DNA from: Entoloma clypeatum
Lineage: Eukaryota > Basidiomycota > Agaricomycetes > Agaricales > Entolomataceae
Assembly: GCA_963565915.1 (NCBI GenBank)
Contig: OY751492.1
Location: forward strand, 2,294,001 to 2,358,000
Direction: 5' to 3'
Length of the DNA stretch: 64,000 nt
Part shown: one piece after another, positions 46,268 through 55,766 of the stretch
Layout: each line of letters begins with the position of its first letter
How positions within the stretch are numbered: position 1 is the first letter of the stretch
Notes under the pieces: generated by a model
Seen by the model: the letters and a program-made list of their open reading frames with translations, nothing else
Told to the model about the DNA's origin: nothing
Database searches by the model: none
Position numbers and translations under genes: made by a program

Positions 46268-46640
46268 AGTAGTTAGTGGTACAAAGTAATTAAAATAATC
46301 AATTACTTCAGTGGCTGCTCTAAGCGCTACACTAGGCTGCTTCAAGCGCCATTAATGGCTGCATGTTTATTGCGCTATTTCATGTCTCTCAAAGGTATTT
46401 TTATCCTTTGATGATCTATTGATCTCAGATTGACTTCTGATGAGACCTGTCTATTCTTGTTTTGGAATTAGACTCATGGGTCTCTGATAAGACCTTAAAT
46501 GACAGCGTATGCTAAACGACACAGCAGATCCCCTTTAGCGCCCTTACGGCTGCTGCCATTTATTTTGGCTCTTCACTAGGACTTGAATGTCTTCTTGTGA
46601 GCAAGTATTGAAACCTGACGGAATCACACTTGAGGGGGAG

Positions 46641-47078
46641 TGTTGAGAATACATTCTAGACGGATGTCTCGACAGTCAATCACATGTCTATAGACATGAG
46701 TATTCCCATATGGAGTTACATATGGAAGTGTTCTAGACTTAGAACAATCTAGACTCGCTCTAGATCCCTGACTCATTAGATATGTGTCAGACGTGCATAA
46801 CATATGTCATGTTATGTCACATCATGTGCTTGTCACACTATATGACTATAAGTCACATATTACCATATATGTGAGTTTATGGTTCTGCGACAGAACTCAG
46901 TTTGTACTTGTTTGTACATGGTCTGTGCGCATCCTTGTAGGTATAAATACTTGATGTATCTGTATCTACAATAACAGGACTTTTACGAAGTACCTTCATC
47001 ACTCAAGCTCTCTCTTCTTACCTCCAATGTGAGTACCTTACCCAGGCTTCCCTGCGTATGTAGGTGTGCTGTTCAATA
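46641..47078 (+). repeat. Right LTR of element B
   Basis: 438 bp, TGTTGAGAATACATTC to TGTTCAATA. Three differences from the left LTR noticed (two near its start, one near position 220 of the LTR). Confidence 0.9.
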
Positions 47079-47083
47079 CTCCA

Positions 47084-47179
47084 AACCATGTAAGTGACCA
47101 TAGCGGTATCGTAGAGTACTTCCACTGTAGCTATGTTGCTCAGTACACCTGTGGCTAGCGCCCAGGTGGAACTTCAACA
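47084..47179 (+). repeat. Copia LTR (fragment A), right part
   Basis: AACCATGTAAGTGACC to GGAACTTCAACA, continuing the LTR begun at 33605. After removal of element B and one CTCCA copy the two parts form a 310-bp LTR, one base short of the 311-bp LTRs at 50605 and 56072. Confidence 0.88.
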
Positions 47180-47792
47180 TCCACAACTTCCTTATAGTCA
47201 GTTTTGGGTGCTATAGTGGTCAGAGCTATTGGATAGGCCACAAATACATCCCATTTGATGCACAGAATAAGGGATTACCTTTTGGATGACTCACAAGGGC
47301 TAAATTGTTGTGCTGATCTTGCGTGAAGCAAATCTGGTAAAATCCCCTTCACTTTTCATTTTTCATTATAAAAGACAACTCATAGAATGAGATTTAAAAG
47401 CTCAAAATTATTCTGTGGTCTTATACAACACCTTCGCAGAGTTCTGTCCATTGGCCACTTTGACAAGCTGACAAGGTCACGAGATTTGTGTAGATTTGCT
47501 GATGCTCTCCTCAAGACAAGTACTCTCCATCTATCAGAATTGGACTATATACATATAACCAGATTGCTGGAAAGAGGTGAGAGATCACATATCTAGCATA
47601 TACAGAAGATTCCACATAATTATGTGGAGGGTGGACAGCTGACTGCAAGATATGATGTTGGACACATTAGTTGAGGTATTAGCCTATGGGTACTTGCAAA
47701 CTGTCTCATGTTGGCACCTGTATCATTCACAAACATCCAGCCTCTCTCACTCCATAAGATTGATATGAGTCTTTTATATGAGGTAGATTTGT
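47180..47792. other. AT-rich interval between the copia LTR and repeat R copy 2
   Basis: No recognised gene. Short open stretches (for example + strand 47387-47596) have no identifiable domain. It is not shared with repeat R copy 1. Confidence 0.35.
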
Positions 47793-48605
47793 TCTCTTGC
47801 CCCTTTCCAACACTTTCATGATGTGTATTGTAGATGGAGAATACTTGACTGGACAGAATTCTTATAAAATAGTCTACATATATACTCCACCTTATTCCTT
47901 TGGTCAATATTATCTCATATACTTCAAATCTAAGAGGGTCTAAAAGGTCAGAGGGATATTCTCCATGCCTTTGCTGGAATATGGTGCATATTTGGAAATA
48001 CAGGTGGTTGAAAGCATATACCTCTAGAAATAGATCTAGGCATTTTCTCACTTATTCCTTCGGTGAAATACATCTTCTATATATATTATCTACAGTGGCA
48101 GAATATGAGAGGCAATGGTTCCACGGTTCTGATGATATGAAGTGTGCATCATTATTTTTGGGGCAATCAGAAGACATAGCTGGATCAGTTCATCTAAACA
48201 TTTTCTGGCATATTCCTTTCACAAAAGACACACCTAATTTATGTTTCAAATAAGGACTACAAAGATATTAGGTATAGGCCTTCTGGTTGTAGTGCAATAT
48301 AAGGTGCGCTTTTTTCACTTTTTGGCAGTTGCAGGATATATACCTACATGAGTTGAAATAAACATTGCTCTTTTGTAAAATGCATATAATGTATTATTTA
48401 ATTGAGATTGAGGATACAAAATATGAAAGCAATCCACCCATTGGATGGCCCGAGATACATGATTTTGTGGTCAATGAGGCCAATTGATGGAGACGACGCG
48501 TTGTTTGTTATTAGTCAGCCGGCATGTTTGTCGGCTGATCCTTCATCAATCAATATGGACCCTGCCGCTAATCAAAAAGGGGGCAGTCCAGGTTCTGTTG
48601 CCATA
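47793..48605 (+). repeat. Repeat R, copy 2, left part (interrupted by element D)
   Basis: Matches 31854-32768 in reverse complement. The match stops at GTTGCCATA (48605), where the inverted terminus of element D begins, and resumes at 60913 TGGTGTCGGG, running to 61008. Confidence 0.8.
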
Positions 48606-48798
48606 GCATTAAATCGTTGCTTAATTTTGAGCCTCCAGCCATAATTCTCTAAGTCCCTCACCACCGGTGTTTGTTTGTCATCACCTTTGTTTGGCAACCT
48701 CCCATCAACGTTGCTTTTCTCCTCTCCATCAACGACCCTCCCACGCCCGCCAAAGCATCTCCAAGACCCTTCCCTGCCATCAACGGTGTTCAGCTATG
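48606..48798 (+). repeat. Left terminal inverted repeat of element D
   Basis: At least 193 bp, nearly identical to the reverse complement of 60720-60912 (differences include C/T near position 10 and a 3-base length change near 48715-48720). It runs into the N gap, so its full length is unknown. Confidence 0.85.
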
Positions 48799-48998
48799 NN
48801 NNNNNNNNNNNNNNNNNNNNNNNNNNNNNNNNNNNNNNNNNNNNNNNNNNNNNNNNNNNNNNNNNNNNNNNNNNNNNNNNNNNNNNNNNNNNNNNNNNNN
48901 NNNNNNNNNNNNNNNNNNNNNNNNNNNNNNNNNNNNNNNNNNNNNNNNNNNNNNNNNNNNNNNNNNNNNNNNNNNNNNNNNNNNNNNNNNNNNNNNNN
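48799..48998. other. Assembly gap of 200 N
   Basis: Exactly 200 undetermined bases inside the left arm of element D, probably a placeholder size. Confidence 0.98.
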
Positions 48999-49661
48999 CC
49001 TAAATATCAGTTTTTACCATGTTAAACCCATCCCGGACTTCAAACGAGCGTTGGCATTGCTCTGGCCCGACCGCTTTCAACTTGATTCCCAGCTTCCGGA
49101 TCGTCCCACGTCCTGAGTCCAGAAAGGAAATGACCCCTGTTTGGAGTCAGGACCCAGCCAATCAAATTCAAGATGTGCAATACATAAGCAAACAAACACC
49201 GTTCACTGCAGCAGACACACCTCGAAGCCCCTGGACCCAAATCGTGGACGATCGACAGTGCAACTCGACGTTTGGTGAGTTCAATCACGATTTTTTTGTT
49301 TATCTAAAGTCCTGCCCAGCAGATCCTCTCGATCACAGGAAACCCTGTTTTATTATGACATTCCATCGTGTATCCGCTCAAACACATTCACTTCGGTTCC
49401 TTCATGCGAGACTCTTCGACATTTCCTTCGACAAGCTGGATCTGGAAGTTAGATTGGAATAAGCATGGATGGAAAGGCCCAGTGTAGTGGTGATGTGCTT
49501 CAGGCAGGTTTTTTTTTGCACGGTGTGTTTCAATTCTTTTCACATCATCTCATCTTCTAACTTGTTGTGCAAGTTCCCCTAGGTCCCCTTTCCCCTCATG
49601 TAATGCATATTTACATGATCCACTGTCCTCAATACACGAATGTTACCTTTTCCTGGACCCA
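48999..49661. other. Non-coding left arm of element D
   Basis: It lies between the gap and the 3' end of the transposon gene. Nothing recognisable. Confidence 0.4.
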
Positions 49662-50599
49662 TCACATGTTACTCGATCCCTGCGCCGCCTCGAGTAACCC
49701 GATGCGGCGCTTCACCTCCGCCTCCGACCACCGCACCTTTTTCTTACCGACCAATGGGGGATGGTTGCATTTGCACCATGCCCAATTTATGCGGCCATTA
49801 CACTCGAAACGACGTGTACACAACGCCTGGGAAGAACTAAACGAAAGCACTGTCTGATTGTGCTCTGAGGTTCTTGGTGACGATTGTGATCGTTCTCGTT
49901 CCGCATCCACGGCTGCGACTCCGGCACCCTGAGTGACTCGACTCAGCAGGGGTTGAGCAGCATCTCCGTCCTGGTCGTGCTCCTCTGTGTCCTCATTATG
50001 TGGCACTGGTAGTGATTCACTGATGGGATTGATGTTCATATCAGAGTTTATCAAGTCTATCTGATGTGAGTGAACCAGATGGCCTTGATTAAGAAATTTA
50101 CTTACCTTCCTCATTGTAACAGTGGTCTTCTTCACCGGCTAGTAATTCGGGAGGTAATTCGGCAGATAATGTCATTGCAGTATTGTCCTTGGTAAGGAGG
50201 TCACGGAACAGTTTGAGGGCAGCAGCATTACCTCCTGTGAGAAGAGTCGAGCATTCTGACTTCCACGTCAGGATCCTCTTGTGATGCCGCTCTAGTTGTG
50301 ATGGCAGCTTGTAATAAATTCGTTTGTTGGAATCTACCTCGGTGCGATCTTGTTTTTCGACTTCAGAGTTCCAAAAGACTGCAAATTTTTCGAAGTCAAT
50401 TGTTTTGTGGGCTTCATGTGTGGGATAGATCTTCTTCGTATTCCGGCGAATCTGTGTGTCATGTATGTGCTGCTTGAATTCAGCATATTCAGCCAATGTG
50501 TGAACTGGGGTGATCGGATGTAGGCTACGCTGCCACAGCTGAAGGTAACGATATCGATTAACAGACTTCGTAGACAGTCGAGTGAGCATCTCAACTGGG
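49662..50599 (-). pseudogene. C-terminal part of the element D protein (separated from the rest by the copia insertion)
   Basis: Minus strand. Reading across the copia insertion point, the frame continues from ILPPRRITGSPYHQ into DFPVEMLTRLSTKSVNRYRY, then LHPITPVHTLAEYAEF and IYYKLPSQLERHHKRI. An intron near 50060-50103 leads to an acidic/Gln-rich segment and a C-terminal ECNGRINWAWCKCNHPP Cys/Trp-rich motif followed by a basic stretch GKKKVRWSEAEVKRR, stop at 49662. The TKSVNR...TPVHT...IFYKLPxxL arrangement is one I associate with the C-terminus of large repetitive mushroom proteins that also carry DUF6729 and exonuclease-like domains. Confidence 0.65.
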
Positions 50600-50604
50600 A
50601 AATC

Positions 50605-50915
50605 TGTTGAAGTTCCACCTGGGCGCTAGCCACAGGTGTACTGAGCAACATAGCTACAGTGGAAGTACTCTACGATACCGCTATGGTCACTTACATGGTT
50701 TGGAGGGGGTAAGGCTAGTGAGAGCGGTTGAGGCTGGTGAGAGCGATGGAGCTGGTTAAGAGTCAAGAGACAACTTGTTGATATTGACAGTTTCCTGGTC
50801 TTTATATACCGTACTACTGTTTGTACCAACCAAACAAGTATGTAATGAAGATATGTAAAGGTCACGTGATGTAATCTAATCTAATCTAATCTACGTGATG
50901 GGAAAAGTTTCAACA
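50605..50915 (-). repeat. 3' LTR of the copia element
   Basis: TGTTGAAGTTCCACC to AAAGTTTCAACA on the + strand. It contains four ATCTA-type pentamer repeats and a TATA-like motif GTATATAAAG on the minus strand. Confidence 0.95.
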
Positions 50916-50990
50916 CCCCCCCATATTTAGTACATACTTCTAAATACATCTTACTTTTTCCCACATATATATATAGGTACTCTGTTTCGC

Positions 50991-52664
50991 CTAGTTTTTT
51001 ATCAATCCGAAGTACGGGATAAACTTGGAAAAGAGGATTTTTCCCAGATTCTTAGTTAAAAGGTCTGCAGGGTTGTTCACTCCTTCAATGAATTCGACCG
51101 TAATTATCCCTTCAGAGACTTTTTCTCTGACGAAGTGGAATCGCATGTCAATGTGCTTGGATCGCTTCTCAGTTACAGGGTTGGATGCGATAAAGACGGA
51201 GCCGTTGTTATCTCCATAGATCGGTACTGATCCGATCTGCATTCCAAGTTCGGCAAGCATGCTTCTCAGCCATGTTGCTGCGTGACTGCAGTCTGATAAC
51301 GCCATATACTCTGCTTCTGTGGAAGAGAGGGCGATGGTCTTTTGCGCCAATGATACCCATGTCACTGCTCCAGATGCCAGTGATATGAAGAAGCCAGTGG
51401 TAGACCTCCTCGTGTTTTCATCTGACGCCCAGTCGGAGTCTGTGAATGCATAGATTCCTTTCCCTGAGTCGCCATCATACATGATTGCGTAATTTTTTGT
51501 CGCCTTCAGATACCTGCAAATATCCCTAGCCACTTCTAAATGGCGTTTGGTAGGATTTGCGGAAAACTGCGACATTTTAATCACGGCAAAACAGATGTCT
51601 GGCCTTGTTCCAATCATCAGATATAGAAGTGATCTGATGACAGATTGGTACTTTGATCGAAGTTCTGCATTGGGTTCATCTTCGGACATCATGGGTTTGT
51701 AGCCCGTAGGAAGTGGGGTATGGGTGGCGTTAGATTCGCTCATCCCCATTCGTTCGAGTATTTTCTCAAGGTAAGGTACTTGATCGATGAAGATACGTTT
51801 CCCGCGTTGCCTTATTTGGATAGAGAGAAATTCTTTCGGTTCCCCATCAGGCACAAGGTGCCCTAGGTCCCTACATTCCCATGTGGTCATGAAGGCCTTC
51901 TTTTTCTCTAGCATATATTCCTGGTTTGTGCCGAGAAAAGCAGAGTCATCGACATAGATGACGGCGATTACAATTTCCCCGTTGGTACTTTTGTGAATGA
52001 ACACTCCCGCATTGGAGTGAAGCCGGACAAAGCCGAGCTTTTTCATGGAGGAATCAAGTTCCCTCCACCAGGCTAATGTGGCCTGCTTAAGTCCATATAG
52101 AGCTTTGAATAGTTGGTACACGAGGTGTTCTTTCCCTTTTACTATGTAGCCCTCAGGCTGTCGCATGTAAATGACTTCACGGAGCGTTCCATAGAGGAAG
52201 GCTGATGAGATGTCCAAAAGTGTCATGAACCACCCTTCAAGGGCTGTCAATGCCAGTATTAGTCGGACGGTTTCATATCTTACAACTGGTGAGAAGATCT
52301 GATCAAAGTCGATCCCTTCTACCTGTGAAAAGCCTTTTGCGACGAGGCGTGCTTTCAGGCGCCTGTCGGACTTTTCGTTGTAAACCCATTTGTTCCTTAG
52401 AGCTTTCCTTCCTGCAGGCAGGGGTACTAGCTCCGTGATCACCCCGCGGCGTTTGAGCATGTCTAGCTCTTTACGTTCAGCCGCATACCAGTCTTCTTTA
52501 TTTGGAAGAGGGTATATGTTTTCATGGGACATTTCAACTTGGACTGATATTGCCTCCATCAGGAGGTCATTCATCCATGCCGTTTGACCGCCCAATCTCC
52601 GTCTTCGATCTAATTTTTCAAGATCAGACGCTGGAGTGTCTTCCCCATAGATGCTTCCTGGCAT
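50991..52664 (-). CDS. Copia ORF2: reverse transcriptase and RNase H
   Basis: 557 aa from 52664 (MPGSIYGEDTPASDLEKLDR). RT: KARLVAKGFSQVEGIDFDQI, LLDISSAFLYGTLREVIYM, and the catalytic YVDD in VIYVDDSAFLG. RNase H: AFTDSDWASDENTRRSTTGF and ALSSTEAEYMALSDC. It ends FSKFIPYFGLIKN, stop 50991-50993. The ORF is in the same frame as ORF1 (stop codon first base 52694, next ATG 52664, 30 bases apart) and the interval contains two TGA codons, so ORF1 and ORF2 are probably one interrupted polyprotein frame rather than two genes. Confidence 0.93.
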   Translation of the reverse strand: MPGSIYGEDTPASDLEKLDRRRRLGGQTAWMNDLLMEAISVQVEMSHENIYPLPNKEDWYAAERKELDMLKRRGVITELVPLPAGRKALRNKWVYNEKSDRRLKARLVAKGFSQVEGIDFDQIFSPVVRYETVRLILALTALEGWFMTLLDISSAFLYGTLREVIYMRQPEGYIVKGKEHLVYQLFKALYGLKQATLAWWRELDSSMKKLGFVRLHSNAGVFIHKSTNGEIVIAVIYVDDSAFLGTNQEYMLEKKKAFMTTWECRDLGHLVPDGEPKEFLSIQIRQRGKRIFIDQVPYLEKILERMGMSESNATHTPLPTGYKPMMSEDEPNAELRSKYQSVIRSLLYLMIGTRPDICFAVIKMSQFSANPTKRHLEVARDICRYLKATKNYAIMYDGDSGKGIYAFTDSDWASDENTRRSTTGFFISLASGAVTWVSLAQKTIALSSTEAEYMALSDCSHAATWLRSMLAELGMQIGSVPIYGDNNGSVFIASNPVTEKRSKHIDMRFHFVREKVSEGIITVEFIEGVNNPADLLTKNLGKILFSKFIPYFGLIKN

Positions 52665-52691
52665 CTTCCGAACTCATCGTTCCCTGATCGG

Positions 52692-55600
52692 TCAATCTGG
52701 TACTTGCTCGGGTTCCGGAGTGGGTACTCGCGGTTCGTCATCAGGTTCACTGGCAGGCAATTCGTTGTCTGATTCAGGTTGATCCTGTTCAATGGGAACT
52801 GGGTCATGAGGTGTTTCGTTGTGACTATTGTCGTCATTGCTGCCGGGAATGAGATCCTCAAACTCATCAGCCGGCTCTGGGTCTTCCATTTCTGGGTGGT
52901 TTTCTGGCAACGGGTCAATGTGGCATCTAGGGTACTTGCTTTCATCAAAGATGGCTTTCCCGCCCATGAAAATCGTGTTGGTCTCAGGATCCATGAAGTG
53001 GTATCCTTTGACCCCTGGTTTCGATCCGAGATAAATCATCAATCGGGATCTTGATTCCAGGGAGTTCCTACGTTTCTCCTTTGGGATATATACATATGCC
53101 TGACATCCAAATACTCTGATGCTGGACATGTCGGGGATCTCATTGGTCATCCTGAAGTAAGGGGTTTTCCATTCAAGACGCCGCATGGGGGTTCTGTTGT
53201 AGAGAAATGCTGCGTGTTCCAAACAGAATTCCCACCACATGGGCGGTAAGCATGCATCGAAGCGCAATGCCTGAGATTTTTCCCATAGTGTTCGATTGAT
53301 CCTTTCTGCTCTACCATTCTGCTGGTGCTGATATGGGAGCGTGACGTCGATCAGAATTCCATGATCGGCAAGTACATCTTTGTATTCGTCAAATTCTCCA
53401 CCTCCATCAACTCGCCACTTCTTAGGAGTAGCGGCAAATTGGTTCTGGATCATCGCAAGAAACTGTCTCAGTGCCGTAATGGCACCAGACTTTTTCCTAA
53501 GCAAGACGACCCAGACATGAGATGAAAAATCGTCCAAAAACGTGAGGAAGTATTTGTACTTGTGGTACGATGCCGTGGATATCTGTTTCAGGTCTGAATG
53601 GATCAGATCGAAGGGTTTGACAGCCCTCGTTATTGAATTGGGGTATGACTGATTCGGCATTTTCCCTTTGAGACACCCTGTGCAGCTTTCCTGTGATTTC
53701 TCACGTACTAATGTTTTGGGTACTCCTTTGGTACTGGTGGGAATCTTATTGAGCGCCTGGTCATTTGGGTGGCCAAGGCGTTTATGCCAGGTTTCGACAG
53801 TAATTTCGCTAGAGATCGCGTGGATTTGGTCATAGCGTATTTCAGTGTCTAACCAATAAATGGTTTGTCCGAGAATGTGAGGCGAGAACTGTATTTTGTT
53901 CTGTCCTTTGGAGATGTTGATTTCTCCACGCATTCCGTCTACTTTGTAACCGTGATTGAGGAAGACGCCTAGGGACAATAGGCGTGTGTCCATGTCCGGA
54001 ATGTAGAATACAGGTCGGAGAAGGTGGGTTTTTATTTCCCCATTTAGGGTATGCCATACTGGAACGGCCCCAACTCCGAGAATTTCCAGTTTCTTTCCCT
54101 TTGCAGCTGTTTGGACAAATCGCTTAGCCTTGAGGGGCCTGTAATACGCGAAGTCTTTGAACTCATGGGTAAAGTGTAATGATGCACCGGAATCTAAGAT
54201 CCACTGAGCGCGTTCTCTCTCTTTGCAGTGTGTGCAGGACGCGAAATGTTTGATATATTTTTTGTACAGATCATCACTAAAGAGATCTATACTATCTGCA
54301 TCGGTACTAGCTAATATATATTCAAACGTCTGTGCATGATTATTAGTGTTTCCCATTTGGTCAAGTTTGAGAGAAGGATGTGACAAACCATCAAGTTCGA
54401 TCAGCCCATCTTCGAATTGTTCCGGCCCCATCCGCTCGCTTTGATGGTCTATGTCCATCATCCTGAGGGAGTCATCCAAAGGCGGAGTGACTCGACGCTG
54501 CTTGGATGGTCTTCCATCTTCTTCTGGGATAATCGTATCCAGAATTCGAAGGTTTGACCCTGAGGGACGAGCACCAATGTTCCGTGCGAGTTTACGGACA
54601 TGATCGTTCTTTTTCCACACAGACAGTTTTCCAGATGGAAGTCCGGTGTACTGAGAAGGAGGCGGGTTCATGCGTTGCAGGAGCGACTGCATTTTTCCTG
54701 AATCGGGCTGTGCGGTACTTGTCGTTTTCCCGCGGCCAGTGACGGTGGTGAAGGACGGTGCCGGAAGAGGGGGGAAGTGAATGGCAGGAGCAATAAACTC
54801 AACCGTTTCTTCCACATGGTCGGACGTGTTGTCCGCATTGTTAGCGCTTTTCTTCTGATTGCGCCAGCATCCCTTTCCCTTCTTCTTTTCAGAAGCGGTA
54901 CTTGGGTCGGCCGAGTTGGGCTGCTCGTCAGCATCGTTCTGCGAGGTACTCGGCTTTTGTTGCTTTTCCCATTTGGGGTCCTGCCCCTTGCGCTTTGTCC
55001 CGGAAATTTTCCGGGCCTGCTCATTGGACGCATGAGTAGACCCGACCGAATACTTACGCCTGTATTCCGAGATGATGCTCTCGGCGACGGCCTTGTAGGT
55101 GAAATCATCGGCGTCATAGACCTGGAAAAGTGCAGTGGAGAGCGACGACCAGGCGTCGGGAATCGCATTGGCCAGGATCATTGCTTGCATCAGATCGGGG
55201 ACGACAAAGTTTGAATCGGCGAGCCAGGCAAAAAGAGACCCCAGGCGTTCGATTTCAGGAACGGGGTCGCGTCCAGACAGCTTGAAGGTGGCGGCGGCCT
55301 TGAAGTCGCCGAAGATGACAGCCGGGGATACCTTGGAGTAGGCATCCTTTAGCATTTTCCACGTGTTAAGTGCCGATGTGCTGTCTTTGATGTGTCGCCT
55401 GATCGCCTCAGAGACTTTCAGACGTATCGCTCCAAGGGCTGTGTCGTCGTCCCTAATCCAGGCCTTTTCTTCCTTGCAGAAGCCGGGCTGGTCAACAGTG
55501 GTAACCAGAACAGGAGGAGCAGCAGCAGTGGCCCCAGGGGTGGAGACCGTGGTGGTGAAGTCGGCGATGACAGGGCGGGTGATGTCGCCAGAAACAAGGC

Positions 55601-55766
55601 GCCAGACTCCTTGATGGAGGAGGTAGGACTTCATCCTTTCGGCCCAGCTTTGGTAGTCAATGCCGTCGAAGGGGGTGATGATGTCAAGAGCAGAGTGAGA
55701 GGTAGACATTGTAGATGAATCTAAAAAAGGGTTCCCAATCAGTGATGTGTTATGAATATGATTCAA
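52692..55766 (-). CDS. Copia ORF1: Gag, protease, integrase
   Basis: Up to 1024 aa from ATG 55766; a second ATG at 55709 (MSTSHSALDIITPFDGIDYQ) is the more usual gag start. Gag block AIRLKVSEAIRRHIKDSTSA. The usual CCHC knuckle region is replaced by a Lys-rich stretch with a single Cys (KGKGCWRNQKKSA), so the zinc knuckle appears lost. Protease RAQWILDSGASLHF. Integrase HHCC: TWHKRLGHPN ... SCTGCLKGKM. Catalytic core: DLIHSDLKQI, KWRVDGGGEFDEYKD and HQQNGRAERINRTL with D, D and E in order. It ends in a Pro/Glu/Asp-rich linker and TGA at 52692-52694. Confidence 0.93.
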   Translation of the reverse strand: MNHIHNTSLIGNPFLDSSTMSTSHSALDIITPFDGIDYQSWAERMKSYLLHQGVWRLVSGDITRPVIADFTTTVSTPGATAAAPPVLVTTVDQPGFCKEEKAWIRDDDTALGAIRLKVSEAIRRHIKDSTSALNTWKMLKDAYSKVSPAVIFGDFKAAATFKLSGRDPVPEIERLGSLFAWLADSNFVVPDLMQAMILANAIPDAWSSLSTALFQVYDADDFTYKAVAESIISEYRRKYSVGSTHASNEQARKISGTKRKGQDPKWEKQQKPSTSQNDADEQPNSADPSTASEKKKGKGCWRNQKKSANNADNTSDHVEETVEFIAPAIHFPPLPAPSFTTVTGRGKTTSTAQPDSGKMQSLLQRMNPPPSQYTGLPSGKLSVWKKNDHVRKLARNIGARPSGSNLRILDTIIPEEDGRPSKQRRVTPPLDDSLRMMDIDHQSERMGPEQFEDGLIELDGLSHPSLKLDQMGNTNNHAQTFEYILASTDADSIDLFSDDLYKKYIKHFASCTHCKERERAQWILDSGASLHFTHEFKDFAYYRPLKAKRFVQTAAKGKKLEILGVGAVPVWHTLNGEIKTHLLRPVFYIPDMDTRLLSLGVFLNHGYKVDGMRGEINISKGQNKIQFSPHILGQTIYWLDTEIRYDQIHAISSEITVETWHKRLGHPNDQALNKIPTSTKGVPKTLVREKSQESCTGCLKGKMPNQSYPNSITRAVKPFDLIHSDLKQISTASYHKYKYFLTFLDDFSSHVWVVLLRKKSGAITALRQFLAMIQNQFAATPKKWRVDGGGEFDEYKDVLADHGILIDVTLPYQHQQNGRAERINRTLWEKSQALRFDACLPPMWWEFCLEHAAFLYNRTPMRRLEWKTPYFRMTNEIPDMSSIRVFGCQAYVYIPKEKRRNSLESRSRLMIYLGSKPGVKGYHFMDPETNTIFMGGKAIFDESKYPRCHIDPLPENHPEMEDPEPADEFEDLIPGSNDDNSHNETPHDPVPIEQDQPESDNELPASEPDDEPRVPTPEPEQVPD

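Larger units (their letters stand above)
41356..46553 (+). repeat. Family of ~20 bulged mini-hairpins GCGCC-loop-GGCTGC inside element B
   Basis: The unit is GCGCC or GCGCT, a 5-8 base loop, then GGCTGC: a 5-bp stem with one bulged base (T). Copies start at 41356, 41451, 41496, 41591 (GGCGGC), 41643, 43260 (GCGCT/AGCTGC), 43729, 43964 (GGCTGG), 44007 (GCGCT/AGCGGC), 44468 (CGCTGC), 44810, 44858, 45233 (GGCTTGC), 45277, 45619 (GGCAGC), 45806, 45866, 46324, 46346 and 46538. All are in the same orientation; I found no reverse-complement copy. Except for 43260, in the divergent tail of the gag ORF, all lie outside coding sequence. Loop-proximal bases pair in many copies as C-G, T-A or A-T. Confidence 0.8.
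33819..47078 (+). mobile_element. Element B: non-autonomous copia-type LTR retrotransposon, gag only (TR-GAG-like), carrying nested element C
   Basis: Flanked by the 5-bp target duplication CTCCA (33814-33818 and 47079-47083) in a copia LTR. Left LTR 33819-34214 + 41202-41243 (split by element C), right LTR 46641-47078; both sum to 438 bp and I count three differences. A primer-binding site, GGTTATGGGCCCCGG, lies at 41244-41258, and a polypurine tract TGAGGGGGAG at 46631-46640. Once C is removed the element is about 6.3 kb with one gag-like ORF and no protease, integrase, reverse transcriptase or RNase H anywhere in 41244-46640. It must rely on another element for mobility; the identical 15-base primer site in the full copia at 56057-56071 suggests a copia helper. 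The interior is AT-rich and carries the hairpin family described separately. Confidence 0.85.

Noticed and set aside
49110..49150. Possible extension of the element D inverted repeat beyond the gap (TTTGGAGTCAGGAC also occurs on the minus strand near 60570)
   Set aside because: Only about 15 bases match and the sequence between does not align; insufficient to extend the repeat.
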